64,000 bases of DNA from Nemopilema nomurai (taxonomy: Eukaryota; Cnidaria; Scyphozoa; Rhizostomeae; Rhizostomatidae): contig ML133383.1 of NCBI GenBank assembly GCA_003864495.1, forward strand, positions 2,377,560 through 2,441,559, read 5' to 3'. Shown in pieces: positions 47,937-61,490 of this stretch. The notes beneath the pieces are model-generated. The model was given only the letters and a program-made list of their open reading frames with translations, was not told the origin of the DNA and made no database searches. Position 1 is the stretch's first letter; each line of letters starts with the position of its first letter. The position numbers were made by a program, and so were the translations under genes.

Positions 47937-48568
47937 ATTCGACTTGAAATTGATCATTGCCAAGGCTCTTCAATGTCTTCTTATTGAATCAGAAGAAGAT
48001 GTGAAAAACAACCAGTCTTTGGCTTTTCGGGAGAAGTTACGTTAATTATTATATGAATTATTCCAATGTAGTTGACTCGACAAAAACATCAACAACAACA
48101 CGCCGAGAAGACCGGGAACCCGTCTTTCTCTGTGACGTCAAATTGATTGATATACGCCACACCTATAAATTTGGAAGAATCGATAGTCGAGGAACCAGTT
48201 CACTCGTAGGAGCAGCAGCGCAGAGATTGCCAAAAGATAGCTCTTGGGTGACGAAAGAAACGGTTCAAGAAATTAACCAAAACGGTATTCAAGAAAGCAA
48301 TATCCAGAAGACAACCTCCATCTTGTGTTTGGGAATGGACATTCAACATAAAATCAGTTCGTTCTAACACCCAAAGAAAGTCAACGTCGGTAAGTACAAT
48401 ACAAAAAAAGTAATATTTTTCAGGACACTCCGACAAGTCATTGTAGCGAATGAGATACTAAAAGATGTAATGAGCCATCAATGTATACTCATTCGGTACG
48501 TTTAATATAAAAATCGTACAAATCTGATGTCAATTAATAATACATATTCGCATTAGGAGAGGGCTTTG
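47937..48568 (+). repeat. Cassette 7
   Basis: 632 bp. A single-base deletion (ATATCCAGAAG) shifts the core frame. Donor context CG|GTAAGTAC, shared with copies 1 and 6. Confidence 0.95.
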
Positions 48569-50694
48569 TAAAGGCTCGTCAATGCCTTGATTGAAATGTA
48601 GTAGATGCAAAACACAACCGATGTATATTGATTCGGTAGCATCTGTGTTGAGTAGTAATATTATTGTAACCTGTAGTCAGTTAATGTAAAAAATTCGCCA
48701 TAAAAACAGCATTGTAAAGGCTTGTCAATGCCATGATAGAAATGTAGTGGATGTAAAACACAACCAATCTTTATTGGTTCGGTAGCATGTATGTTGAGTT
48801 GTAATATCATTGTAGCCTGTAGTCAATCAATGTAAAAAAATTGTCATAAAAACATCATTGTAAAGGCTCGTCAATGCCTTAATAGAAATGTAGTAGATGC
48901 AAAACACAACCGATGTATATTGATTCGGTAGCATCTATGTTGAGTAGTAATATTATTGTAACCTGTATTCAGATAATGTAAAAAATTCGCCATAAAAACA
49001 GCATTGTAAAGGCTTGTCAATGCCTTGATAGAAATTAGTAGATGCAAAACACAACCGATGTATATTGATTCGGTAGCATCTGTGTTGAGTAGTAATATTA
49101 TGGCAATCTGTACTCAATTTATGTAAAAGATTCGTCATTAAAACATCATTGTAAAGGCTCGTCAATGCCTTGATAGAAATGCAGAAGATGTAAAGCACAA
49201 CCGATGTATATTGATTCGAAAGCATCTATGTTGAGTAGTAATATTATTGTAACCTGTACTCAATTTATGTAAAAGATTCGTCATAAAAACATCATTGTAA
49301 AGGCTCGTCAATGCCTTGATAGAAATGTAGTAGATGTAAAACAAAACCGATGTATATTGATTCGATAGCATCTGTGTTGAGTAGTAATATTATGGCAATC
49401 TGTAGTCAATCAATGTAAACAAATCGTCAAAAAAACAGAATTGTAAAGGCTCGTCAACGCCTTGATAGAAATGCAGAAGATGTAAAGCACAACCGATGTA
49501 TATTGATTCGATAGCATGTATGATGAGTTGTAATATCATTGTAACCTGTAGTCAATCAATGTAAAAAAATCGTCATAAAAACATCATTGTAAAGGCTCGG
49601 CAATGCCTTGATTGAAATGTAGTGGATGTAAAACACAAACAATGTTTATTGATTCGGTAGCATCTGTGTTTAGTTGTAATATAATTGTAACCTGTAGTCA
49701 ATCAATGTAAAAAAATCGTCATAAAAACAGAATTGTAAAGCACAACCAATGAATATTCATTTGGTAATATGTATGTTGAATAGTAATATTATTGTAATAT
49801 GTAGTCAATTAATGTAAAATACTCGTCACAAAAATATCATTGTAAAGGCTTGTCAATGCCTTGATAGAAATGCAGAAGATGTAAAGCACAACCAATGTTT
49901 ATTGATTCGATAGCATGTATGTTGAGTAGTAATATTATTGTAACCTGTAGTCAGTTAATGTAAACAATTCGCCATAAAAACAGCATTGTAAAGGCTCGTC
50001 TATGCCTTGATAGAAATGCAGAAGATGTCAAACACAATCAATGTTTATTTATTCGATAGCATGTATGTTGAGTTGTAATATCATTGTAACCTGTATCAAT
50101 CAATGTAAAAAAATCGTCATAAAAACATCATTGTAAAGGCTTGTCAATGCCTTGATAGAAATGCAGAAGATTCAAAGCACAACCAGTGAATATTTATTTG
50201 GTAATATGTATGTTGAGTAGTAATATTATTGTAACCTGTAGTCAATCAATGTAAAAAAATCGTCATAAAAACATCATTGTAAAGGCTTGTCAATGCCTTG
50301 ATAGAAATGCAGAAGATGTAAAGCACAACGAGTGAATATTTATTTGGTAATATGTATGTTGAGTAGTAATATCATTGTAACCTGTAGTCAATCAATGTAA
50401 AAAATCGTCATAAAAACATCATTGTAAAGGCTCGTCAATGCCTTAATAGAAATGTAGTAGAAGCAAAACACAACCGATGTATATTGATTCGGTAGCATCT
50501 GTGTTGAGTTGTAATATCATTGTAACCTGTAGTCAATCAATGTAAAAAAATCGTCATAAAAACAGAATTGTAAAGGCTCGTCAATGCCTTCATAGAAATG
50601 CAGAAGATGTAAAGCACAACCGATGTATATTAATTTGACAGTATGTATGCTGAGTAGTAATATTATTGTAACCTGTAGTCAGTTAATGTAAAAT
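48569..50694. repeat. Satellite block 7, about 14.5 monomers
   Basis: 2,126 bp. Carries the same private variants as block 6 (AAATTAGTAGATGC, CATTAAAACATC, GTATGATGAG, the GTAAAG-junction short monomer), followed by three further monomers of another subtype. Confidence 0.95.
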
Positions 50695-51328
50695 ATTCGA
50701 CTTGAAATTGATCATTGCCAAGGCTCTTCAATGTCTTCTTATTGAATCAGAAGAAGATGTGAAAAACAACCAGTCTTTGGCTTTTCGGGAGAAGTTACGT
50801 TAATTATTGTATGAATTATTCCAATGTAGTTGACTCGACAAAAACATCAACAACAACACGCCGAGAAGACCGGGAACCCGTCTTTCTCTGTGACGTCAAA
50901 TTGATTGATATACGCCACACCTATAAATTTGGAAGAATCGATAGTCGAGGAACCAGTTCACTCGTAGGAGCAGCAGCGCAGAGATTGCCAAAAGATAGCT
51001 CTTGGGTGACGAAAGAAAACGGTTCAAGAAATTAACCAAAACGGTATTCAAGAAAGCAATATCCCAGAAGACAACCTCCATCTTGTGTTTGGGAATGGAC
51101 ATTCAACATAAAATCAGTTCGTTGTAACACCCAAAGAAAGTCAACGTGTGTAAGTACAATACATAAAAAGTAATATTTTCTATGACACTCCGACAAGTCA
51201 TTGTAGCGAATGAGATACTAAAAGAAGTAATGAGCCATCAATGTATACTCATTCGGCACGTTTAATATAAAAATCGTACAAATCTGATGTCAATTAATAA
51301 TACATATTCGCATTAGGAGAGGGCTTTG
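50695..51328 (+). repeat. Cassette 8
   Basis: 634 bp. A one-base insertion (GAAAGAAAACGG) truncates the core frame at 74 codons. CRE, TATA and GTAAGTAC intact. Confidence 0.95.
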
Positions 51329-53057
51329 TAAAGGCTCGTCAATGCCTTGATTGAAATGTAGTAGATGCAAAACACAACCGATGTATATTGATTCGGTAGC
51401 ATCTGTGTTGAGTAGTAATATTATTGTAACCTGTAGTCAGTTAATGTAAAAAATTCGCCATAAAAACAGCATTGTAAAGGCTTGTCAATGCCATGATAGA
51501 AATGTAGTGGATGTAAAACACAACCAATCTTTATTGGTTCGGTAGCATGTATGTTGAGTTGTAATATCATTGTAGCCTGTAGTCAATCAATGTAAAAAAA
51601 TCGTCATAAAAACATCATTGAAAAGGCTCGTCAATGCCTTAATAGAAATGTAGTAGATGCAAAACACAACCGATGTATATTGATTCGATAGCATCTATGT
51701 TGAGTAGTAATATTATTGTAACCTGTACTCAATTTATGTAAAAGATTCGTCATAAAAACAGCATTGTAAAGGCTCCTCAATGCCTTGATAGAAATGTAGT
51801 AGATGTAAAACACAACCGATGTATATTGATTCGGTAGCATCTATGTTGAGTAGTAATATTATTGTAACCTGTAGTCAGTTAATGTAAAAAATTCGCCATA
51901 AAAACAGCATTGTAAAGGCTTGTCAATGCCATGATAGAAATGTAGTGGATGTAAAACACAACCAATCTTTATTGGTTCGGTAGCATGTATGTTGAGTTGT
52001 AATATCATTGTAGCCTGTAGTCAATCAATGTAAAAAAATCGTCATAAAAACATCATTGAAAAGCTCGTCAATGCCTTAATAGAAATGTAGTAGATGCAAA
52101 ACACAACCGATGTATATTGATTCGATAGCATCTATGTTGAGTAGTAATATTATTGTAACCTGTACTCAATTTATGTAAAAGATTCGTCATAAAAACAGCA
52201 TTGTAAAGGCTCCTCAATGCCTTGATAGAAATGTAGTAGATGTAAAACACAACCGATGTATATTGATTCGGTAGCATCTATGTTGAGTAGTAATATTATT
52301 GTAACCTGTAGTCAGTTAATGTAAAAAATTCGCCATAAAAACAGCATTGTAAAGGCTTGTCAATGCCATGATAGAAATGTAGTGGATGTAAAACACAACC
52401 AATGTTTATTGGTTCGGTAGCATGTATGTTGAGTTTTAATATCATTGTAGCCTGTAGTCAATCAATGTAAAAAAATCGTCATAAAAACATCATTGTAAAG
52501 GCTTGTCAATGCCTTAATAGAAATGTAGTAGATGCAAAACACAACCGATGTATATTGATTCGGTAGCATCTATGTTGAGTAGTAATATTATTGTAACCTG
52601 TACTCAATTTATGTAAAAGATTCGTCATAAAAATGGCATTGTAAAGGCTCCTCAATGCCTTGATAGAAATGTAGTAGATGTAAAACACAACCGATGTATA
52701 TTGATTCGGTAGCATCTATGTTGAGTAGTAATATTATTGTAACCTGTAGTCAGTTAATGTAAAATATTCGTCATAAAAATATCATTGCAAAGGCTCGTCA
52801 ATGCCTTCATAGAAATGCAGAAGATGTAAAGCACAACCAGTGAATATTTATTTGGTAATATGTATGTTGAGTTGTAATATCATTGTAACCTGTAGTCAAT
52901 CAATGTAAAAAAATCGTCATAAAAACAGAATTGTAAAGGCTCGTCAATGCCTTCATAGAAATGCAGAAGATGTAAAGCACAACCGATGTATATTGATTTG
53001 ACAGTATGTATGCTGAGTAGTAATATTATTGTAACCTGTAGTCAGTTAATGTAAAAT
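51329..53057. repeat. Satellite block 8, about 12 monomers
   Basis: 1,729 bp, 11 monomers plus 123 bp. A three-monomer period is visible (about 437 bp: 51631, 52068 and 52506 are equivalent points). Confidence 0.95.
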
Positions 53058-53690
53058 ATTCGACTTGAAATTGATCATTGCCAAGGCTCTTCAATGTCTT
53101 CTTATTGAATCAGAAGAAGATGTGAAAAACAACCAGTCTTTGGCTTTTCGGGAGAAGTTACGTTAATTATTATATGAATTATTCCAATGTAGTTGACTCG
53201 ACAAAAACATCAACAACAACACGCCGAGAAGACCGGGAACCCGTCTTTCTCTGTGACGTCAAATTGATTGATATACGCCACACCTATAAATTTGGAAGAA
53301 TCGATAGTCGAGGAACCAGTTCACTCGTAGGAGCAGCAGCGCAGAGATTGCCAAAAGATAGCTCTTGGGTGACGAAAGAAACGGTTCAAGAAATTAACCA
53401 AAACGGTATTCAAGAAAGCAATATCCCAGAAGACAACCTCCATCTTGTGTTTGGGAATGGACATTCAACATAAAATCAGTTCGTTCTAACACCCAAAGAA
53501 AGTCAACGTGTGTAAGTACAATACATAAAAAGTAATATTTTCTATGACACTCCGACAAGTCATTGTAGCGAATGAGATACTAAAAGAAGTAATGAGCCAT
53601 CAATGTATACTCATTAGACACGTTTAATACAAGAATCGTACAAATCTGATGTCAATTAATAATACATATTCGCATTAGGAGAGGGCTTTG
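53058..53690 (+). repeat. Cassette 9
   Basis: 633 bp, core frame of 99 codons intact. The right diverged monomer carries private changes (CATTAGACACG, TACAAGAATCG). Confidence 0.95.
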
Positions 53691-55566
53691 TAAAGGCTCG
53701 TCAATGCCTTGATTGAAATGTAGTAGATGCAAAACACAACCGATGTATATTGATTCGGTACCATCTGTGTTGAGTAGTAATATTATTGTAACCTGTAGTC
53801 AGTTAATGTAAAAAATTCGCCATAAAAACAGCATTGTAAAGGCTTGTCAATGCCATGATAGAAATGTAGTGGATGTAAAACACAACCAATGTTTATTGGT
53901 TCGGTAGCATGTATGTTGAGTTGTAATATCATTGTAGCCTGTAGTCAATCAATGTAAAAAAATCGTCATAAAAACATCATTGTAAAGGCTCGTCAATGCC
54001 TTAATAGAAATGTAGTAGATGCAAAACACAACCGATGTATATTGATTCGATAGCATCTATGTTGAGTAGTAATATTATTGTAACCTGTACTCAATTTATG
54101 TAAAAGATTCGTCATAAAAACAGCATTGTAAAGGCTCCTCAATGCCTTGATAGAAATGTAGTGGATGTAAAACACAACCGATGTATATTGATTCGGTAGC
54201 ATCTGTGTTGAGCAGTAATATTATGGCAATCTGTACTCAATTTATGTAAAAGATTCGTCATAAAAACATCATTGTAAAGGCTCGTCAATGCCTTGATAGA
54301 AATGCAGAAGATGTAAAGCACAACCGATGTATATTGATTCGATAGCATCTATGTTGAGTAGTGATATTATTGTAACCTGTACTCAATTTATGTAAAAGAT
54401 TGGTCATAAAAACATCATTGTAAAGGCTCGTCAATGCCTTGATAGAAATGTAGTAGATGTAAAACAAAACCGATGTATATTGATTCGGTAGCATCTATGT
54501 TGAGTTGTAATATCATTGTAACCTGTAGTCAGTTAATGTAAAAGATTCGTCATAAAAACATCATTGTAAAGGCTCGTCAATGCCTTGATAGAAATGCAGA
54601 AGATGTAAAGCACAACCGATGTATATTGATTCGATAGCATCTATGTTGAGTAGTAATATTATTGTAACCTGTACTCAATTTATGTAAAAGATTCGCCATA
54701 AAAACATCATTGTAAAGGCTCCTCAATGCCTTGATAGAAATGTAGTGGATGTAAAACACAACCGATGTATATTGATTCGGTAGCATCTGTGTTGAGTAGT
54801 AATATTATGGCAATCTGTACTCAATTTATGTAAAAGATTCGTCATAAAAACATCATTGTAAAGGCTCGTCAATGCCTTGATAGAAATGCAGAAGATGTAA
54901 AGCACAACCGATGTATATTGATTCGATAGCATCTATGTTGAGTAGTAATATTATTGTAACCTGTACTCAATTTATGTAAAAGATTCGTCATAAAAACATC
55001 ATTGTAAAGGCTCGTCAATGCCTTGATAGAAATGTAGTAGATGTAAAACAAAACCGATGTATATTGATTCGATAGCATCTATGTTGAGTAGTAATATTAT
55101 TGTAACCTGTACTCAATTTATGTAAAAGATTCGTCATAAAAACATCATTGTAAAGGCTCGTCAACGCCTTGATAGAAATGCAGAAGATGTAAAGCACAAC
55201 CAATGTTTATTGATTCGGTAGCATCTATGTTGAGTAGTAATATTATTGTAATCTGTGGTCTATAGATGTAAAAAATTCGTCATAAAAATATCATTGTAAA
55301 GGCTCGTCAACGCCTTGATAGAAATGCAGAAGATGTAAAGCACAACCAATGTTTATTTATTCGGTAGCATCTATGTTGAGTAGTAATATTATTGTAACCT
55401 GTAGTCAGTTAATGTAAAAAATTCGCCATAAAAACAGCATAGTAAAGGCTCGTCAATGCCTTGATTGAAATGTAGTGGATGTAAAACACAACCGATGTAT
55501 ATTGATTCGGTAGCATCTATGTTGAGTAGTAATATTATTGTAATCTGTGGTCTATCAATGTAAAAA
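53691..55566. repeat. Satellite block 9, about 13 monomers
   Basis: 1,876 bp, 12 monomers plus 124 bp. Several 'TATGGCAATCTG' variants alternate with standard monomers at 438-bp (three-monomer) spacing. Confidence 0.95.
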
Positions 55567-56197
55567 ATTCGACTTGAAATTGATCATTGCCAAGGCTCTT
55601 CGATGTCTTCTTATTGAATCAGACGAAGATGTGAAAAACAACCAGTCTTTGGCTTTTCGGGAGAAGTTACGTTAATTATTATATGAATTATTCTAATGTA
55701 GTTGACTCGACAAAAACATCAACAACAACACGCCGAGAAGACCGGGAACCCGTCTTTCTCTGTGACGTCAAATTGATTGATATACGCCACACCTATAAAT
55801 TTGGAAGAATCGATAGTCGAGGAACCAGTTCACTCGTAGGAGCAGCAGCGCAGAGATTGCCAAAAGATAGCTCTTGGGTGACGAAAGAAACGGTTCAAGA
55901 AATTAACCAAAACGGTATTCAAGAAAGCAATATCCCAGAAGACAACCTCCATCTTGTGTTTGGGAATGGACATTCAACATAAAATCAGTTCGTTCTAACA
56001 CCCAAAGAAAGTCAACGTGTGTAAGTACAATACATAAAAAGTAATATTTTCTATGACACTCCGACAAGTCATTGTAGCGAATGAGTACTAAAAAAGTAAT
56101 GAGCCATCAATGTATACTCATTCGGCACGTTTAATATAAAAATCGTACAAATCTGATGTCAATTAATAATACATATTCGCATTAGGAGAGGGCTTTG
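55567..56197 (+). repeat. Cassette 10
   Basis: 631 bp, 99-codon frame intact. Shares CTTCGATGTC and AGACGAAGATG with copy 12. Two small deletions in the right monomer (GAGTACTAAAAAAGTAATG). Confidence 0.95.
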
Positions 56198-57197
56198 TAA
56201 AGGCTCGTCAATGCCTTGATTGAAATGTAGTAGATGTAAAACACAACCGATGTATATTGATTCGGTAGCATCTGTGTTGAGTAGTAATATTATTGTAACC
56301 TGTAGTCAGTTAATGTAAAAAATTCGCCATGAAAACATCATTGTAAAGGCTCGTCAATGCCTTGATAGAAATGTAGTGGATGTAAAACACAACCAATGTT
56401 TATTGGTTCGGTAGCATCTGTGTTGAGTAGTAATATTATTGTAACCTGTAGTCAGTTAATGTAAAAGATTCGTCATAAAAACAGCATTGTAAAGGCTCCT
56501 CAATGCCATGATAGAAATGTAGTAGATGTAAAACACAACCGATGTATATTGATTTGGTAGCATCTATGTTGAGTAGTAATATTATTGTAACCTGTAGTCA
56601 GTTAATGTAAAAAATTCGCCATGAAAACATCATTGTAAAGGCTTGTCAATGCCATGATAGAAATGTAGTGGATGTAAAACACAACCAATGTTTATTGGTT
56701 CGGTAGCATCTGTGTTGAGTAGTAATATTATGGCAATCTGTACTCAATTTATGTAAAAGATTCGTCATAAAAACATCATTGTAAAGGCTCGTCAATGCCT
56801 TAATAGAAATGTAGTAGATGCAAAACACAACCGATGTATATTGATTCGGTAGCATCTATGTTGAGTAGTAATATTGTTGTAACCTGTAGTCAGTTAATAT
56901 AAAAAATTCGTCATAAAAACATCATTGTAAAGGCTCGTCAATGCCTTAATAGAAATGTAGTAGATGTAAAACACAACCAATGTATATTGATTCGGTAGCA
57001 TCTATGTTGAGTAGTAATATTATTGTAACCTGTAGTCAATCAATGTAAAAAAATCGTCATAAAAACAGAATTGTAAAGGCTCGTCAATGCCTTAATAGAA
57101 ATGTAGTAGATGTAAAACACAACCAATGTATATTGATTCGGCAGTATGTATGTTGAGTAGTAATATTATTGTAACCTGTAGTCAGTTAATGTAAAAT
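56198..57197. repeat. Satellite block 10, about 7 monomers
   Basis: 1,000 bp, six monomers plus 124 bp. Confidence 0.95.
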
Positions 57198-57830
57198 ATT
57201 TGACTTGAAATTGATCATTGCCAAGGCTCTTCAATGTCTTCTTATTGAATCAGAAGAAGATGTGAAAAACAACCAGTCTTTGGCTTTTCGGTAGAAGTTA
57301 CGTTAATTATTATATGAATTATTCCAATGTAGTTGACTCGACAACAACATCAACAACAACACGCCGAGAAGACCGGGAACCCGTCTTTCTCTGTGACGTC
57401 AAATTGATTGATATACGCCACACCTATAAATTTGGAAGAATCGATAGTCGAGGAACCAGTTCACTCGTAGGAGCAGCAGCGCAGAGATTGCCAAAAGATA
57501 GCTCTTGGGTGACGAAAGAAACGGTTCAAGAAATTAACCAAAACGGTATTCAAGAAAGCAATATCCCAGAAGACAACCTCCATCTTGTGTTTGGGAATGG
57601 ATATTCAACATAAAATCAGTTCGTTCTAACACCCAAAGAAAGTCAACGTATGTAAGTACAATACATAAAAAGTAATATTTTCTATGACACTCCGACAAGT
57701 CATTGTAGCGAATGAGATACTAAAAGATGTAATGAGCCATCAATTTATACTCATTCGGTACGTTTAATATAAAAATCGTACAAATCTGATGTCAATTAAT
57801 AATACATATTCGCATTAGGAGAGGGCTTTG
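57198..57830 (+). repeat. Cassette 11
   Basis: 633 bp, 99-codon frame intact with one substitution (ACAACAACATC). Donor context AT|GTAAGTAC. Confidence 0.95.
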
Positions 57831-60800
57831 TAAAGGCTCCTCAATGCCTTGATTGAAATGTAGTAGATGCAAAACACAACCGATGTATATTGATTCGGTA
57901 GCATCTGTGTTGAGTAGTAATATTATTGTAACCTGTAGTCAGTTAATGTAAAATATTCGTCATAAAAACAGCATTGTAAAGGCTTGTCAATGCCATGATA
58001 GAAATGTTGTGGATGTAAAACACAACCAATGTTTATTGGTTCGGTAGCATGTATCTTGAGTTGTAATATCATTGTAGCCTGTAGTCAATCAATGTAAAAA
58101 AATCGTCATCAAAACATCATTGTAAAGGCTCGTCAATGCCTTAATAGAAATGTAGTAGATGTAAAACACAACCGATATATATTGATTTGGTAGCATCTAT
58201 GTTGAGTAGTAATATTATTGTAACCTGTAGTCAGTTAATGTAAAATATTCGTCATAAAAACAGCATTGTAAAGGCTCGTCAATGCCTTGATAGAAATGTT
58301 GTGGATGTAAAACACAACCTATGTTTATTGTTTCGGTAGCATGTATGTTGAGTTGTAATATCATTGTAACCTGTAGTCAATCAATGTAAAAAAATCGTCA
58401 TAAAAACATCATTGTAAAGGCTTGTCAATGCCTTAATAGAAATGTAGTAGATGCAAAACACAACCGATGTATATTGATTCGGTAGCATCTATGTTGAGTA
58501 GTAATATCATTGTAACCTGTACTCAATTTATGTAAAAGATTCGTCATAAAAACAGCATTGTAAAGGCTCCTCAATGCCTTGATAGAAATGTAGTAGATGT
58601 AAAACACAACCGATGTATATTGATTCGGTAGCATCTATGTTGAGTAGTAATATTATTGTAACCTGTACTCAATTTATGTAAAAGATTCGTCATAAAAACA
58701 TCATTGTAAAGGCTCCTCAATGCCTTGATAGAAATGTAGTAGATGTAAAACACAACCGATGTATATTGATTCGGTAGCATCTATGTTGAGTAGTAATATT
58801 ATTGTAACCTGTAGTCAGTTAATGTAAAAAATTCGTTATAAAAACAGGATTGTAAAGGCTTGTCAATGCCATGATAGAAATGTATTGGATGTAAAACACA
58901 ACCAATGTTTATTGATTTGGTAGCATGTATGTTGAGTTGTAATATTATTGTAACCTGTACTCAATTTATGTAAAAGATTCGTCATAAAAACATCATTGTA
59001 AAGGCTCCTCAATGCCTTGATAGAAATGTAGTGGATGTAAAACACAACAGATGTATATTGATTCGGTAGCATCTGTGTTGAGTAGTAATATTATGGCAAT
59101 CTGTACTCAATTTATGTAAAAGATTCGTCATAAAAACATCATTGTAAAGGCTCGTCAATGTCTTGATAGAAATGTAGTAGATGTAAAACAAAACCGATGT
59201 ATATTGATTCGATAGCATCTATGTTGAGTAGTAATATTATTGTAACCTGTACTCAATTTATGTAAAAATTCGTCATAAAACATCATTGTAAAGGCTCGTC
59301 AATGCCTTGATAGAAATGTAGTAGATGTAAAACAAAACCGATGTATATTGATTCCATAGCATCTATGTTGAGTAGTAATATTTTGGCAATCTGTACTCAA
59401 TTTATGTAAAAGATTCGTCATAAAAACATCATTGTAAAGGCTCGTCAATGCCTTGATAGAAATGTAGAAGATGTAAACACAACCGATGTATATTGATTCG
59501 ATAGCATCTATGTTGAGTAGTAATATTATTGTAACCTGTACTCAATTTATGTAAAAGATTCGTCATAAAAACATCATTGTAAAGGCTCGTCAATGCCTTG
59601 ATAGAAATGTAGTAGATGTAAAGCACAACCGATGTATATTGATTCGATAGCATCTATGTTGAGTAGTAATATTATTGTAACCTGTACTCAATTTTGTAAA
59701 AGATTCGTCATAAAAACATCATTGTAAAGGCTCGTCAATGCCTTGATAGAAATGTAGTAGATGTAAAACAAAACCGATGTATATTGATTCGATAGCATCT
59801 ATGTTGAGTAGTAAAATTATTGTAACCTGTACTCAATTTATGTAAAAGATTCGTCATAAAAACATCATTGTAAAGGCTCGTCAATGCCTTGATAGAAATG
59901 TAGTGGATGTAAAACACAACCGATGTATATGATTCGGTAGCATCTGTGTTGAGTAGTAATATTATGTAACTGTCTCAATTGTAAAAGATTCGTCATAAAA
60001 ACATCATTGTAAAGGCTCGTCAATGCCTTGATAGAAATGTAGTGGATGTAAAACACAACCGATGTATATTGATTCGGTAGCATCTGTGTTGAGTAGTAAT
60101 ATATTGTAACTGTAGTCAATTTATGTAAAAATTCGTCATAAAAACATCATTGTAAAGGCTCGTCAATGCCTTGATAGAAATGCAGAAGATGTAAAGCACA
60201 ACCGATGTATATTGATTCGATAGCATCTATGTTGAGTAGTAATATTATTGTAACCTGTAGTCAATAAATGTCAAAAATTCGTCATAAAAACATCATTGTA
60301 AAGGCTCGTCAATGCCTTGATAGAAATGTAGTAGATGTAAAGCACAACCGAATGTATATTGATTCGATAGCATCTATGTTGAGTAGTAATATTATTGTAA
60401 CCTGTAGTCAATTAATGTAAAAAATTCGTCATAAAAACATCATTGTAAAGGCTCGTCAACGCCTTGATAGAAATGCAGAAGATGTAAAGCACAACCAATG
60501 TTTATTGATTCGTAGCATCTATGTTGAGTAGTAATATTATTGTAATCTGTGTCAATAGATGTAAAAAATTCGTCATAAAAATCATTGTAAAGGCTCGTCA
60601 ACGCCTTGATAGAAATGCAGAAGATGTAAAGCACAACCAATGTTTATTTATTCGGTAGCATCTATGTTGAGTAGTAATATTATTGTAACCTGTAGTCAGT
60701 TAATGTAAAACATTCGCCATAAAAACAGCATTGTAAAGGCTCGTCAATGCCTTGATTGAAATGTAGTAGATGTAAAACACAACCGATGTATATTGATTCG

Positions 60801-60857
60801 GTAGCATCTATGTTGAGTAGTAATATTATTGTAATCTGTGGTCTATAAATGTAAAAA
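57831..60857. repeat. Satellite block 11, about 21 monomers
   Basis: 3,027 bp. From about 59.2 kb many monomers carry one- or two-base deletions (for example TATATGATTCGG near 59930 and ATTATGTAACTGTCTCAATTG near 59960), so the block falls short of whole monomers plus about 123 bp. Confidence 0.95.
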
Positions 60858-61490
60858 ATTCGACTTGAAATTGATCATTGCCAAGGCTCTTCGATGTCTT
60901 CTTATTGAATCAGACGAAGATGTTAAAAACAACCAGTCTTTGGCTTTTCGGGAGAAGTTACGTTAATTATTATATGAATTATTCCAATGTAGTTGACTCG
61001 ACAAAAACATCAACAACAACACGCCGAGAAGACCGGGAACCCGCCTTTCTCTGTGACGTCAAATTGATTGATATACGCCACACCTATAAATTTGGAAGAA
61101 TCGATAGTCGAGGAACCAGTTCACTCGTAGGAGCAGCAGCGCAGAGATTGCCAAAAGATAGCTCTTGGGTGACGAAAGAAACGGTTCAAGAAATTAACCA
61201 AAACGGTATTCAAGAAAGCAATATCCCAGAAGACAACCTCCATTTTGTGTTTGGGAATGGATATTCAACATAAAATCAGTTCGTTCTAACACCCAAAGAA
61301 AGTCAACGTCTGTAAGTACAATACATAAAAAGTAATATTTTCTATGACACTCCGACAAGTCATTGTAGCGAATGAGATACTAAAAGATGTAATGAGCCAT
61401 CAATGTATACTCATTCGGTACGTTTAATATAAAAATCGTACAAATCTGATGTCAATTAATAATACATATTCGCATTAGGAGAGGGCTTTG
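60858..61490 (+). repeat. Cassette 12
   Basis: 633 bp. The upstream frame is open further because GATGTTAAAAAC replaces GATGTGAAAAAC; the core frame itself is intact. Donor context CT|GTAAGTAC. Confidence 0.95.

Noticed and set aside
33963..61273. Plus-strand 99-codon frame in the cassette cores as a conserved protein
   Set aside because: The frame is broken in copies 1, 2, 4, 5, 6, 7 and 8 by different small indels while the promoter-like motifs stay intact. Openness in the others reflects recent copying. The start also lies upstream of the TATA box.
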